DNA of 43,313 bases from contig CAVODE010000006.1 of the NCBI GenBank assembly GCA_963694535.1, forward strand, positions 1-43,313, read 5' to 3'. Shown here piece by piece: positions 1-7,596 of this stretch. The notes beneath the pieces are model-generated. The model was not told the DNA's origin. It was given only the letters and a program-made list of their open reading frames with translations, and searched no databases. The stretch is from UBA2979 sp963694535 (GTDB taxonomy: Bacteria > Chloroflexota > Dehalococcoidia > UBA2979). The first letter of the stretch is position 1, and every line of letters begins with the position of its first letter. The position numbers were made by a program, and so were the translations under genes.

Positions 1-127
1 CAAAGAAAACAAATTTACACTTGGGTGTTGGGCAGGCTGGCCTCTCTCTGCCACCATCCATTTTCCAAATCAAGGAATTTGCGCAACGCGGACAGTATTT
101 TATATTCTCTGGAAGTGGATTTGTCAT
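1..127 (-). CDS. Nudix hydrolase, N-terminal zinc ribbon (cut by window edge)
   Basis: Only the first 42 codons lie in the window. They carry a four-Cys zinc ribbon: a CPRC pair near residues 12-15, then RPACPTPKC near residues 29-37, followed by a hydrophobic strand. This is the ribbon that precedes the catalytic domain in NADH-pyrophosphatase/ADP-ribose-type Nudix proteins. The Nudix box itself would lie beyond the left edge, so the substrate cannot be judged. The ATG at 125-127 has an AGGAG at 137-141, nine bases away, which supports the start. The gene begins 31 bases after the acyl-CoA dehydrogenase stop, so the two are probably co-transcribed. Confidence 0.72.
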   Translation of the reverse strand, partial: MTNPLPENIKYCPRCANSLIWKMDGGRERPACPTPKCKFVFF

Positions 128-158
128 TACTACGCTCTCCTGACCTTTTAACTATTAA

Positions 159-1295
159 TTACACTCTGCCTGAATTGAAATCAAATATACCTCGGGCTAT
201 AGAAAGTCTCAAAATATCTGAAGCTCCTCCCGCAAATCTTAGCGATCTTACTCGTCGATACATTTGTTCCAGTGCCTCGCCCTCAATAAGAGCTTGCCCG
301 CCCGCGAGTTGAACTGCTGTATCTACGACTCTACCGATCATCTCGGTACAAAGTACTTTAATTGCAGCCGCTTCGTTGACGACATCTTCACCAGATTCAG
401 CTATTCGTGCGGTTCTGTATAGCGCAGATCTTGCTGCATATAAATCAATTCGCATGTCCGCATAGCGAAGCCGTATTCCCTCCCTGTCACTCAAGCGAGA
501 GCCAGATCTGTGAGCCGCATTCAATCGATCAGTTATATGTTTAATAGTCCATATTCCCATTCCACAAGCCCCTGCTGAAATCTGCAGCCGCTCTTCACCT
601 ATGTTGGACATAGCGCGTGGCATACCTTCACCGATAGCGCCTACGGTACGGCTACTCGGAATACGCACCTGCTCAAACCGTAACTCTGCATGACTGCCGC
701 CCTCTAGAGACTTAAAGTTTCTAGTTATTTCAACACCTGGAAGATTTCTGTCAATCAACACCATCGCCGGACCTGCTGCCAGATCGTCGAGCTCTTCCAC
801 GTTTACAAATGTTGCAAAAAAGTCAGCCGTGGCTCCACCAGTGACAAACGATTTAGACCCAGTTACGACCAAATCATCTCCGTCGCGAGTCGCATATGTT
901 TGCCTCTCAGGAGCGGCCGCTCCTGAGGCTTCAGTAAACGCAAATGACCAACGCTTCTCTCCCTGTATTACTGGATCTAGATACATTGACCTTATCTCTC
1001 CACTGAGGCTTCGCAAAAATCCAGGATCTGGGCCAAGCACAAATCCACCCGCGGGACTATTTGCTGCCGCCACCGCCTCTCGCACTATCGCAAGCGCCAA
1101 TGGTCCCGCACCTGCGCCACCAAATTCCTTAGGCTGCGTAAGTTGAAATATTCCATACTCCTTAGATTTAGCTATAACAGCTTTCCGACGATTAAGGTCG
1201 TCATTTTCAGTGCTCTCTGACTCCTCAAGATCAACTAGCAAGGATTCTATTCGTGACCTTAAGTCTTGCATCTCTGGACTTATAAACTCTGGCAT
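159..1295 (-). CDS. Acyl-CoA dehydrogenase family protein
   Basis: A 378-residue FAD-dependent acyl-CoA dehydrogenase. The helical N-domain is followed by the beta-domain motif FAFTEASGA near residue 116, which contacts FAD and substrate. The C-terminal helical domain holds a GEERLQ segment near residue 233 and the QLAGGQA and FAGGASDILR motifs near the end. The usual C-terminal catalytic Glu (EGT in medium-chain enzymes) is Gly here. The Glu of GEERL sits where isovaleryl- and long-chain dehydrogenases place their base, so activity is still plausible. The substrate is unknown. The start ATG follows an AAAGGG-type site. The gene lies upstream of a Nudix gene and is preceded by two tandem palindromes at 1321-1354. 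Confidence 0.88.
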   Translation of the reverse strand: MPEFISPEMQDLRSRIESLLVDLEESESTENDDLNRRKAVIAKSKEYGIFQLTQPKEFGGAGAGPLALAIVREAVAAANSPAGGFVLGPDPGFLRSLSGEIRSMYLDPVIQGEKRWSFAFTEASGAAAPERQTYATRDGDDLVVTGSKSFVTGGATADFFATFVNVEELDDLAAGPAMVLIDRNLPGVEITRNFKSLEGGSHAELRFEQVRIPSSRTVGAIGEGMPRAMSNIGEERLQISAGACGMGIWTIKHITDRLNAAHRSGSRLSDREGIRLRYADMRIDLYAARSALYRTARIAESGEDVVNEAAAIKVLCTEMIGRVVDTAVQLAGGQALIEGEALEQMYRRVRSLRFAGGASDILRLSIARGIFDFNSGRV

Positions 1296-1320
1296 CTCAC
1301 ACCCTTTTATTTCTAATACC

Positions 1321-1354
1321 TAAGGCAAGCCTTTAGTCTAAAAGGCCTGCCTTA
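1321..1354. promoter_or_regulatory. Two tandem 12-bp palindromes (probable operator)
   Basis: AAGGCAAGCCTT at 1322-1333 and AAGGCCTGCCTT at 1342-1353 share the pattern AAGGCNNGCCTT and lie exactly 20 bp apart, about two helical turns. The whole stretch can also fold into one long hairpin. It lies 26-59 bases upstream of the dehydrogenase start. Neither strand has a following T-run, so a terminator is unlikely. The spacing fits two dimers of a repressor bound on one DNA face. The regulator is not identified. Confidence 0.5.
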
Positions 1355-1580
1355 GATTACTACGACTTACCTCACAGTAAGTCACTTCCAGTTTTTCGAT
1401 TATAGATCCTTTCATATAGATTATCTTTGTTAATTTTTCCCCAACTCACCGGACGTTTTGTGTGTGATTTAAAAAAAAATACCTAAATCTTCGTATTTGG
1501 ACTTGCAAGGCATAGCTACTTTGTCGTACTTTCAAGTGGTCGGAAAATACTTCTTGTAAATCAGATGTGTTTCTTGACCG

Positions 1581-1607
1581 AGGGGCGGGGAAACCCCTGA
1601 TTTTTTT
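1581..1607 (+). terminator. Rho-independent terminator or attenuator before dnaA
   Basis: AGGGG at 1581-1585 pairs with CCCCT at 1594-1598, followed two bases later by seven T. An alternative stem uses the second GGGG run with the same CCCC. No plus-strand gene lies upstream, so it either ends a short untranslated RNA or attenuates the dnaA leader. Confidence 0.6.
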
Positions 1608-1684
1608 AAAACACTCGATATTTTATTATCGAAGCTACTGCTGATGGTGGGCGCGCCACTAGTTTACTCTTTAGGGGAATACAA

Positions 1685-3064
1685 ATTACTACTCAAAGGC
1701 CCACCAACCAACAAGATACCGCCAGCGATATTTGGGAACAGGCGACTGTTTTACTGCAAAAAGAAATAGGGAAGCGCCTCTGGACGACTTGGTTTTCTGA
1801 TGTTCGCGTTGCGCAGATAACGTCTCAGTCAATAATTATGGAAGCGCCATGTCTCGCTGTCGAGAGAATAAGAAAACAATGGCTTAGGGAACTTGAATCA
1901 GCTATATCAGATGCCGGAGGGCATGGGTTACAAATCACGTTACGGGTAACGGACGCAAAATCTCTTAATGAACCTGATTCTATAAAAAATATTTCCGCGC
2001 TGACACCTGATTACCTTGGTGACATTGGCCTGAATCCCAGATTTACGTTTGAAACATTCGCCGAAGCTGAATGTAACTCTTTTGCTCTAGGCCGAGCGAG
2101 AGAGGCCGCCCTAGGCAAGGCTCTTGGTTACAGCCCTCTACAAATTAGTGGCCCCGCTGGCATGGGGAAAACTCACCTCTTGCATGCAATTGGCGCCGAG
2201 CTTGTTAAAGCTGGTAAAAAAATAACGATCACAACGGCTGACGAATTTACTGCGGAATTTATTTCTGCAGTCACGGGTAAAGATGGGCAAAATAAACGGG
2301 CTAAAATTTCGGATTTTAGAAATAAATACAGAAAAATTGACGCTCTGCTAATTGACGGCCTGGACTTTTTTGACGGATCTAAGCCTAAGTCCGTCCTAGA
2401 GTTAGCCGAGATTCTCAACGAGTTAAACACTCGATCAAAATTAGTGGTTGTTACATCCAGAAAAAACCCACTTAGCCTAAAAGTCCATGAAGAGCTCAAA
2501 AATCGCATGCATGGGGGCTTCACTGTCCGCTTAGCAGAACCAAAAACCGAGGATGGCGCGCTTATCGTGAAGTACCTTGCTTCGGCTGCTGGTATAAAAC
2601 ATATTTCTAAAGAAGCCGCGGCGACTCTGGCACGACGGCGACAACAGTCGGTTTCAAGGCTTGTTTCCGGCGTGAACGAACTCGCTACTTATTTAGAAGT
2701 TACTAAATTAAAACCAACCGTTGAGACAGTTAATGCGGCCTTGGAGATGAGTGCGCCTACACCCGACGGCTTAATAGAATCCTCTATCGTATCCCAAGTG
2801 ATTTCTGAGTATTTTGATATTCCTTGGGATGAAATTACTTCTGGTCGTCAAACCCACGACCTCACCCGCGCTAAGCATATGGCAATGTACCTACTCAGAA
2901 CGGTGTGCGAATTGCCCGTAAAGGAAACTGTGCGATTCGTGGGGCTCAAACACTATTCAAACGCAACACGTGCAGAGAAAGACATTACTCTGAAAATGAA
3001 ATCAAGTCCTTCCTTGCGAGATTCGGTAGCCACATTGATTGAAAAAATTAATGAAGCTGCTTAG
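1685..3064 (+). CDS. dnaA: DnaA-type replication initiator, divergent, with ATT start
   Basis: About 459 residues. The frame opens after a TAA at 1607 and shows a normal DnaA domain I (WEQATVLL, then WTTWFSD) that lies before the first in-frame ATG at 1838. No ATG, GTG or TTG precedes that domain. An ATT at 1685, six bases after AGGGGA at 1673-1678, is the best start. Domain III has Walker A GPAGMGKT near residue 156. Walker B reads LLIDG, so the second acid is Gly. The arginine finger is kept in LKNRM. The sensor II Arg position reads VSRL. The helix-turn-helix signature in domain IV, normally GGRDHTT-like, reads GLKHYSN. It could be the main DnaA of a fast-diverging lineage or a regulatory paralogue. 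Its stop overlaps the nadD stop. Confidence 0.82.
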   Translation: MTTQRPTNQQDTASDIWEQATVLLQKEIGKRLWTTWFSDVRVAQITSQSIIMEAPCLAVERIRKQWLRELESAISDAGGHGLQITLRVTDAKSLNEPDSIKNISALTPDYLGDIGLNPRFTFETFAEAECNSFALGRAREAALGKALGYSPLQISGPAGMGKTHLLHAIGAELVKAGKKITITTADEFTAEFISAVTGKDGQNKRAKISDFRNKYRKIDALLIDGLDFFDGSKPKSVLELAEILNELNTRSKLVVVTSRKNPLSLKVHEELKNRMHGGFTVRLAEPKTEDGALIVKYLASAAGIKHISKEAAATLARRRQQSVSRLVSGVNELATYLEVTKLKPTVETVNAALEMSAPTPDGLIESSIVSQVISEYFDIPWDEITSGRQTHDLTRAKHMAMYLLRTVCELPVKETVRFVGLKHYSNATRAEKDITLKMKSSPSLRDSVATLIEKINEAA

Positions 3065-3675
3065 TTAGAAAAATACACACCTTTTCGCACAATGAATTCT
3101 GCGACAGAGTTGGGTAGATCTGCCTCTTTAAGAGGGTCTGCACCGCTTTGCAGTCGTGCCCTCAAGTTTGTTGATGTCGTTGCAAGCGAGTCCATATGAA
3201 TAAAATCAAGTTTTTCACGAATATTTGGAATTAGTTTTAATAGCTTCTCATCGGGGTCCGTCCCCGCACTTTCCCTGTCCGCAATAGCTAAACGTGCATT
3301 TATTATTATTTTTTCAGGTTGAACCCAATTACTCATATCCGCAAGAGAATCAGCGCCAATGACAAACCAAAAAGCCGCCTCCGGCTGCGCAACTTGTAGT
3401 TCTTCTAGTGTTTCAAAGGTGTATGTCGGTCCCGCTCTATCAATCTCAATCCTTGATACAGTCGCCCAACTCAGCTCGCTTATCGCCTCGCTTATCATCC
3501 CATACCTTGATTCTGCTGAGCTTAAATCCGTCCTATCCTTCCTCCAGGGGTTGCCTGCGGGCATAAATATCACTGAATCAAGGTTTAGTTGTAGCCTCGC
3601 GGCATTTGCAAGCTCTAAATGAGCATGATGCGGTGGATCAAAAGTGCCACCAAGCACCCCTATACGACTTTCCAT
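3061..3675 (-). CDS. nadD: Nicotinate-nucleotide adenylyltransferase
   Basis: This 204-residue enzyme joins nicotinate mononucleotide and ATP to form deamido-NAD in NAD synthesis. The nucleotidyltransferase motif GGTFDPPHHAH sits at residues 9-19. The C-terminal part has LATTSTNLRARL, the counterpart of the ISSTxIR motif that binds ATP phosphates. Length is normal for the family. It begins 6 bases after the obgE stop, so the two form an obgE-nadD unit, a common bacterial arrangement. It converges on dnaA with a 4-base overlap of stop codons. Confidence 0.94.
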   Translation of the reverse strand: MESRIGVLGGTFDPPHHAHLELANAARLQLNLDSVIFMPAGNPWRKDRTDLSSAESRYGMISEAISELSWATVSRIEIDRAGPTYTFETLEELQVAQPEAAFWFVIGADSLADMSNWVQPEKIIINARLAIADRESAGTDPDEKLLKLIPNIREKLDFIHMDSLATTSTNLRARLQSGADPLKEADLPNSVAEFIVRKGVYFSN

Positions 3676-3681
3676 ATGCTT

Positions 3682-4983
3682 CTACATATCCCACACAACA
3701 ATCAAGTCTCTAATCTTGACTTTATCGCCATCCGTAACCCCAGCCTTCCTTAAGGCTCGCTCAACACCAAGTCTTTTCATTCTGTCAAAAAACTCCGCCC
3801 GCGCCTCCTCTTGCTGAAGGTCCAGAGTTAGGGCCCACCATTCCGGAGTTTCTCCTGCCAATATTGTCATTTTCTCGCCATAGCTTGAAACTGAAAATCT
3901 CCGTGTTTCAGTGAGTTTTGGTTTTAATACTGGAATACTTTCTGTTAGCGGTTTGGTGTTTAGCCGGACTTGCTCAAGTGCCTTATTTGCTAATGCGCTC
4001 AGACCGTCTCCGCTTTGACCGGATATCTGATAGAACTCCCCGAATTCAGCCCTTATCTCATGTTCCAGAAGCTCAACTTGAGCACCGGCATCAGGATCAT
4101 CTATTTTATTGAGCGCCAAAATCACTGGCTTTTCATCTAGATTATGTCCAGAACTGGCCAGTTCTCCTTGAATTATTCGAATATCGTGGATCGGATCTTC
4201 TCGACTCATATCTACGAGGTGAATTAATACCTTAGTTCGCTCAATATGTCTTAAAAATTCGTGCCCTAACCCAATGCCCTGGCTCGCTCCTTCTATTAAA
4301 CCCGGCATATCTGCTGCAACAAACGAATCATATCCCAGATATACAACGCCTAGATTCGGCTCAAGCGTCGTAAATTCGTACGCGCCTATTTTTGGATGAG
4401 CCTGTGACCACATTGAAAGTAGTGTAGATTTCCCTGCATTTGGGAGACCGACTAGCCCTACATCAGCCAGTAACTTCAGCTCGATTTGCAAGTGCCTTTG
4501 TTGTCCAATCATACCCTTTTGGGCAAACATAGGCGTCTGTCGCGTTGATTTTGCAAATCTCTTATTACCACGCCCGCCACGCCCGCCACGGGCAGCAATA
4601 AATACCATCCCGTCCTCATCTAAGTCTACGAGCCTTTCACCACACTCTGTGACATCTTTAATTAGTACTCCAACTTGGTGACTTCCAGTCTCTATCCCCC
4701 ACACGATTGATCCCGTTGGAACATAAAGTACGACGTCATTCCCAGTGGCACCATGTCTTTGTTTGGTGATTCCTTTAACTCCATTTGTCGCCTGAATTAT
4801 CCGAGTGTTTGAGTATTCTTGCAAAGTACTCATATTGTCTGCAGCAATAAAAACAATATCTCCTCCGCGACCTCCGTCGCCGCCATCTGGCCCTCCTCTA
4901 GGGATAAATTTCTCTCGTCGAAAAGAAACAGCACCGTTCCCTCCTGTACCACCATTCACTTCGAAGTTAACCACATCCAACAT
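3682..4983 (-). CDS. obgE: Obg/CgtA ribosome-assembly GTPase
   Basis: A 433-residue essential GTPase that acts in assembly of the large ribosomal subunit and in stress signalling. The glycine-rich Obg fold fills residues 1-158 (GGPDGGDGGRGGD and GGRGGRGNKRF). The G domain follows with G1 GLPNAGKST, G3 DMPGLIEG and G4 NKID. The last 75 residues form the OCT domain seen in Gram-positive-type and Chloroflexota Obg proteins. The rplU-rpmA genes that often precede obg are absent; a 325-base spacer lies upstream instead. Confidence 0.96.
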   Translation of the reverse strand: MLDVVNFEVNGGTGGNGAVSFRREKFIPRGGPDGGDGGRGGDIVFIAADNMSTLQEYSNTRIIQATNGVKGITKQRHGATGNDVVLYVPTGSIVWGIETGSHQVGVLIKDVTECGERLVDLDEDGMVFIAARGGRGGRGNKRFAKSTRQTPMFAQKGMIGQQRHLQIELKLLADVGLVGLPNAGKSTLLSMWSQAHPKIGAYEFTTLEPNLGVVYLGYDSFVAADMPGLIEGASQGIGLGHEFLRHIERTKVLIHLVDMSREDPIHDIRIIQGELASSGHNLDEKPVILALNKIDDPDAGAQVELLEHEIRAEFGEFYQISGQSGDGLSALANKALEQVRLNTKPLTESIPVLKPKLTETRRFSVSSYGEKMTILAGETPEWWALTLDLQQEEARAEFFDRMKRLGVERALRKAGVTDGDKVKIRDLIVVWDM

Positions 4984-5308
4984 GAAAATTCCTATATTAT
5001 TTATCTTTTTTTGTATTTACATTTTATTAAAGCAAGATCTCACAACTAGAACTAAGTTATTTAATAGTAGTAGTAGGTGTAATGAATGTGTGAAAAGTCT
5101 CCCCCAAGGCACCTATTCCCTATGCCGGAAGGGATCTGTTTAGTGAAAACGATCTGAAAGATTTGTTAATATTATGTGCAAAAAATTTCGGGCTTTTAAA
5201 TGTAAGGAGCAAGTGATTTAGTTCTAGATTCAGGCTGAGCCGGTCGTAAAAAACATTCACAAAAAATTAAATCATTAATGGTAAACACGAACATATAATT
5301 CATAATAT
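4984..5308. other. Intergenic region upstream of obgE
   Basis: This 325-base A/T-rich stretch should hold the obgE promoter and leader on the minus strand. I see a short TAG trinucleotide run near 5066-5077 and a weak GGCA/TGCC stem near 5110-5128. I found no tRNA, no convincing small gene and no riboswitch that I recognise. Confidence 0.5.
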
Positions 5309-6037
5309 TTAGTTGCGTAGCCGGTCGGGCACCTCAAATCCCTCAGGTGGTTTTCCTGCCAGTATCGATGCACGAGGGATGGGTGGAAATAGAAAGGGGC
5401 GAAGGCGAGCGTCTTCGTAAAATCCAAAACCGACGCTTTCTGCGAGTTCTTGGAGCGTTTCAGTGGATCGTAAAATAGGTTTACTTACATAGCGCGACAG
5501 AACAAAAGAGTTCCAGCGATCAAGTTTTTTGTTGCCGCTAGGGCCGAATTCCCATAAGAGAAAGAGCCCTCCCGGGGCCAGTAATCGATACGCTTCGGAA
5601 AAAAGTTTTAATAAATCAGTTTTGTCTAAATGTTTAGCGACATAACCACAAGTTATTAGGTTAAACGTGGCGGTTTTTAGAGGAAGGTCGGTTGCTGTCG
5701 CTTGAACAAGGTGGGGAGTTATTTTTTCGTCGACCTTTTCCACTGTTTGATTCTGTTGAGCAATCTTTAAAGCCGTCGATGACAAGTCGACTAATACTGG
5801 GGCAATAGCGCTGCCGGTACGAAGCGATAGATGGCGCCCGAGGGCGCCCGTTCCAGAGCCTATATCCAGATGCGCTGTTTGTGCTGTTAGTGATAATTCC
5901 TCTGGTAGCCTCACCAAAGGAGTTGAGGCTACCCAAAGACCGAATGTGCCGAATAGGTGCCTAGCGAGAAATCCCTTAAGGCCGATCGAGTCATACCATG
6001 ATTCATACTCATTAGGTAGGATGGACCGGTTATCCAT
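5309..6037 (-). CDS. Class I SAM-dependent methyltransferase
   Basis: This 242-residue protein has the Rossmann methyltransferase fold. Motif I is LDIGSGTGALGRH near residue 56. An acidic residue ends the second strand (VLVDLS near residue 82). ATATDLPL is the adenine-side motif, and LLAPGGLFLLWEFGP near residue 152 is the post-II/III region. The type resembles small-molecule methyltransferases related to UbiE. The substrate cannot be told. It begins 11 bases after the stop of the XdhC N-domain gene, so it is probably in the same transcript. Confidence 0.8.
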   Translation of the reverse strand: MDNRSILPNEYESWYDSIGLKGFLARHLFGTFGLWVASTPLVRLPEELSLTAQTAHLDIGSGTGALGRHLSLRTGSAIAPVLVDLSSTALKIAQQNQTVEKVDEKITPHLVQATATDLPLKTATFNLITCGYVAKHLDKTDLLKLFSEAYRLLAPGGLFLLWEFGPSGNKKLDRWNSFVLSRYVSKPILRSTETLQELAESVGFGFYEDARLRPFLFPPIPRASILAGKPPEGFEVPDRLRN

Positions 6038-6048
6038 ATAGATTTTAG

Positions 6049-6378
6049 CTAATTAGAAATTTGTGGTGGGGCGATTCGTTCAACAAATACATTCATGATT
6101 CCGCCACAAATTTTATCGTCACCTTCGGTTGACTCGGTGAGGTCCACGACCACTATTCGAGATTCACCGTCAAGCATCGTCTCCATTGCACTTTGCCAGA
6201 CTTCCGCTTCGCCACAACCGCCTCCGATCGTACCAGCGAATGTCCCATCTGGACGCAGAAGCATCACGGCTCCAGTAGATCGTGGGGTGGAACCAGACGT
6301 TTCAGATACTGTTGCTAAAACACGTGTTTCGCCGGTCGTTTGGGACTTTATAAGTTCCTTAAAAATTTCCGTACTCAA
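6049..6378 (-). CDS. XdhC/CoxI-type N-terminal domain protein
   Basis: A 109-residue protein corresponding to the N-terminal XdhC_CoxI domain alone. It has SGSTPRSTGAVMLL near residue 28, the conserved GTIGGGCGEAEVW motif near residue 49, and CGGIMNVFVE near the end. XdhC proteins bind molybdenum cofactor and assist its sulfuration and insertion into xanthine-dehydrogenase-family enzymes. The Rossmann domain that normally follows is missing here and occurs in a separate gene at 7597-8448 on the other strand. No molybdenum hydroxylase subunit is in the window. Confidence 0.8.
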   Translation of the reverse strand: MSTEIFKELIKSQTTGETRVLATVSETSGSTPRSTGAVMLLRPDGTFAGTIGGGCGEAEVWQSAMETMLDGESRIVVVDLTESTEGDDKICGGIMNVFVERIAPPQISN

Positions 6379-6435
6379 AGTAAATGAACTTTCCTATATG
6401 ACGATTTTTCTAAGTGTACCATTAAAATATTGAGG

Positions 6436-7539
6436 CTAAATGTTGAACAGGATGTTTAGAATGTCTCCATCTTTGACAACATAATCCTTTCCCTCTGTTC
6501 TAGTTAAGCCACCTTGTCGGAGCGAAGCAGCAGAACCTTCATTTGTCTGATAGTCCGAAAATGAGGTTACTTCCGCCCTAATAAATCCTCTTTCAAGGTC
6601 GCTATGAATTTTCCCAGCTGCCTGAACAGCGGTGGTTCCTATGGGGATTGGCCAAGCCCGAACTTCATCCTCACCGGTAGTGAGGAATGAGTGCATGCCA
6701 AGCAATGCGTAAGCCGCGTTTAGGGACTTATCTCGGGAAGATTCTTCAGGCAATCCCAAGTCTTGTCTAAAAGCGCTAGCTTCAGATGGCTCAAGTTGAC
6801 TGACTTCGCGCTCAATTTCTGCAGAAATTGCTGCTACGGCTGTGTAGTCATCATTTGATAAGTCTTGATATTGATTTTCAATCTCAGCGGTCTGACTTAC
6901 GTCCGATTCATTTATGTTGATAATAATTAAGAGTGGCCTGTCTGTAACAAATCGATAGCCTTGTAATTCCCGTTCCTCGTCAGCTGTTCGTGCGAACGAT
7001 CGCAGAGCATTTCCTGACTCGAGGTGTTCACGCATTCGTGCCAAAAGTGCCGCATGTCGTTCTGCATTTACTCGTTCACTGGATTTCATTGATCGAGTTT
7101 CTACCTCTATTCGTTCTAGCCGGCGTTCGATTAGTCCAATGTCGGCCACTGTTAGCTCTAGATCCAACGTTTCAATATCTCGTTTTGCGTTTACGCCATC
7201 ACTAGGTAGAGGTACTCGTTCATCTTCAAATCCTCGAACGATATAAAGCAGCGCGTCGGAAAGCGCTAATTGATCTATAAATCTTGCGAGACCTCGTCCG
7301 GTACCACCAGAGTCAGTAAATGCTGCGCCTGGATAATCGATACATTTCATTTCTGCCGGTATAATCCGGTTTGGATTATCTATTTTCGCTAGAATTTGGA
7401 GTCGCTGATCTGGAACTTTTAAAATACCTATATTGGGATCGCCACCACTATATCCACCGGTTTCGGCGTTTTGTCCTGTGATGGCGTTAAAAAATGTAGT
7501 TTTACCCGACAGAGGTAATCCTAATATAGCTAGTTCCAT
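6436..7539 (-). CDS. ychF: YchF/OLA1-family P-loop ATPase
   Basis: A 367-residue ribosome-associated nucleotidase. G1 is GLPLSGKTT at residues 7-15, where most relatives read GLPNVGKST. G3 is DYPGAAF near residue 69. The G4 region reads NINE, the NxxE form that makes YchF prefer ATP over GTP. A helical coiled-coil segment lies near residues 130-170, and a TGS domain fills the last 80 residues (AWPIPIGTTAVQAAGKIH, ending with VKDGDILNILFNI). It is divergent from the XdhC gene at 7597 across 57 bases, so the two promoters must be packed closely. Confidence 0.92.
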   Translation of the reverse strand: MELAILGLPLSGKTTFFNAITGQNAETGGYSGGDPNIGILKVPDQRLQILAKIDNPNRIIPAEMKCIDYPGAAFTDSGGTGRGLARFIDQLALSDALLYIVRGFEDERVPLPSDGVNAKRDIETLDLELTVADIGLIERRLERIEVETRSMKSSERVNAERHAALLARMREHLESGNALRSFARTADEERELQGYRFVTDRPLLIIININESDVSQTAEIENQYQDLSNDDYTAVAAISAEIEREVSQLEPSEASAFRQDLGLPEESSRDKSLNAAYALLGMHSFLTTGEDEVRAWPIPIGTTAVQAAGKIHSDLERGFIRAEVTSFSDYQTNEGSAASLRQGGLTRTEGKDYVVKDGDILNILFNI

Positions 7540-7596
7540 AATCGTAAGTTTCTCACTTTAAGCGCGTATGATCGTCCTGTTAGAGGAAGGGATTTT

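Larger units (their letters stand above)
1296..1684. other. Intergenic region between acyl-CoA dehydrogenase and dnaA
   Basis: This 389-base divergent spacer holds no coding frame I can support. It contains two tandem palindromes beside the dehydrogenase, an A/T-rich middle, and a plus-strand terminator-like hairpin 78 bases before the dnaA start. I looked for DnaA boxes close to TTATNCACA and found none convincing, so I do not call an origin here. Confidence 0.6.

Noticed and set aside
1..312. A plus-strand frame antisense to the Nudix and acyl-CoA dehydrogenase genes.
   Set aside because: Both minus-strand frames match known families, so the plus-strand frame is a shadow.
1360..1680. Possible replication origin beside dnaA.
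   Set aside because: No cluster of TTATNCACA-like boxes is present; the nearest matches have two or more mismatches. AT-richness alone is not enough.
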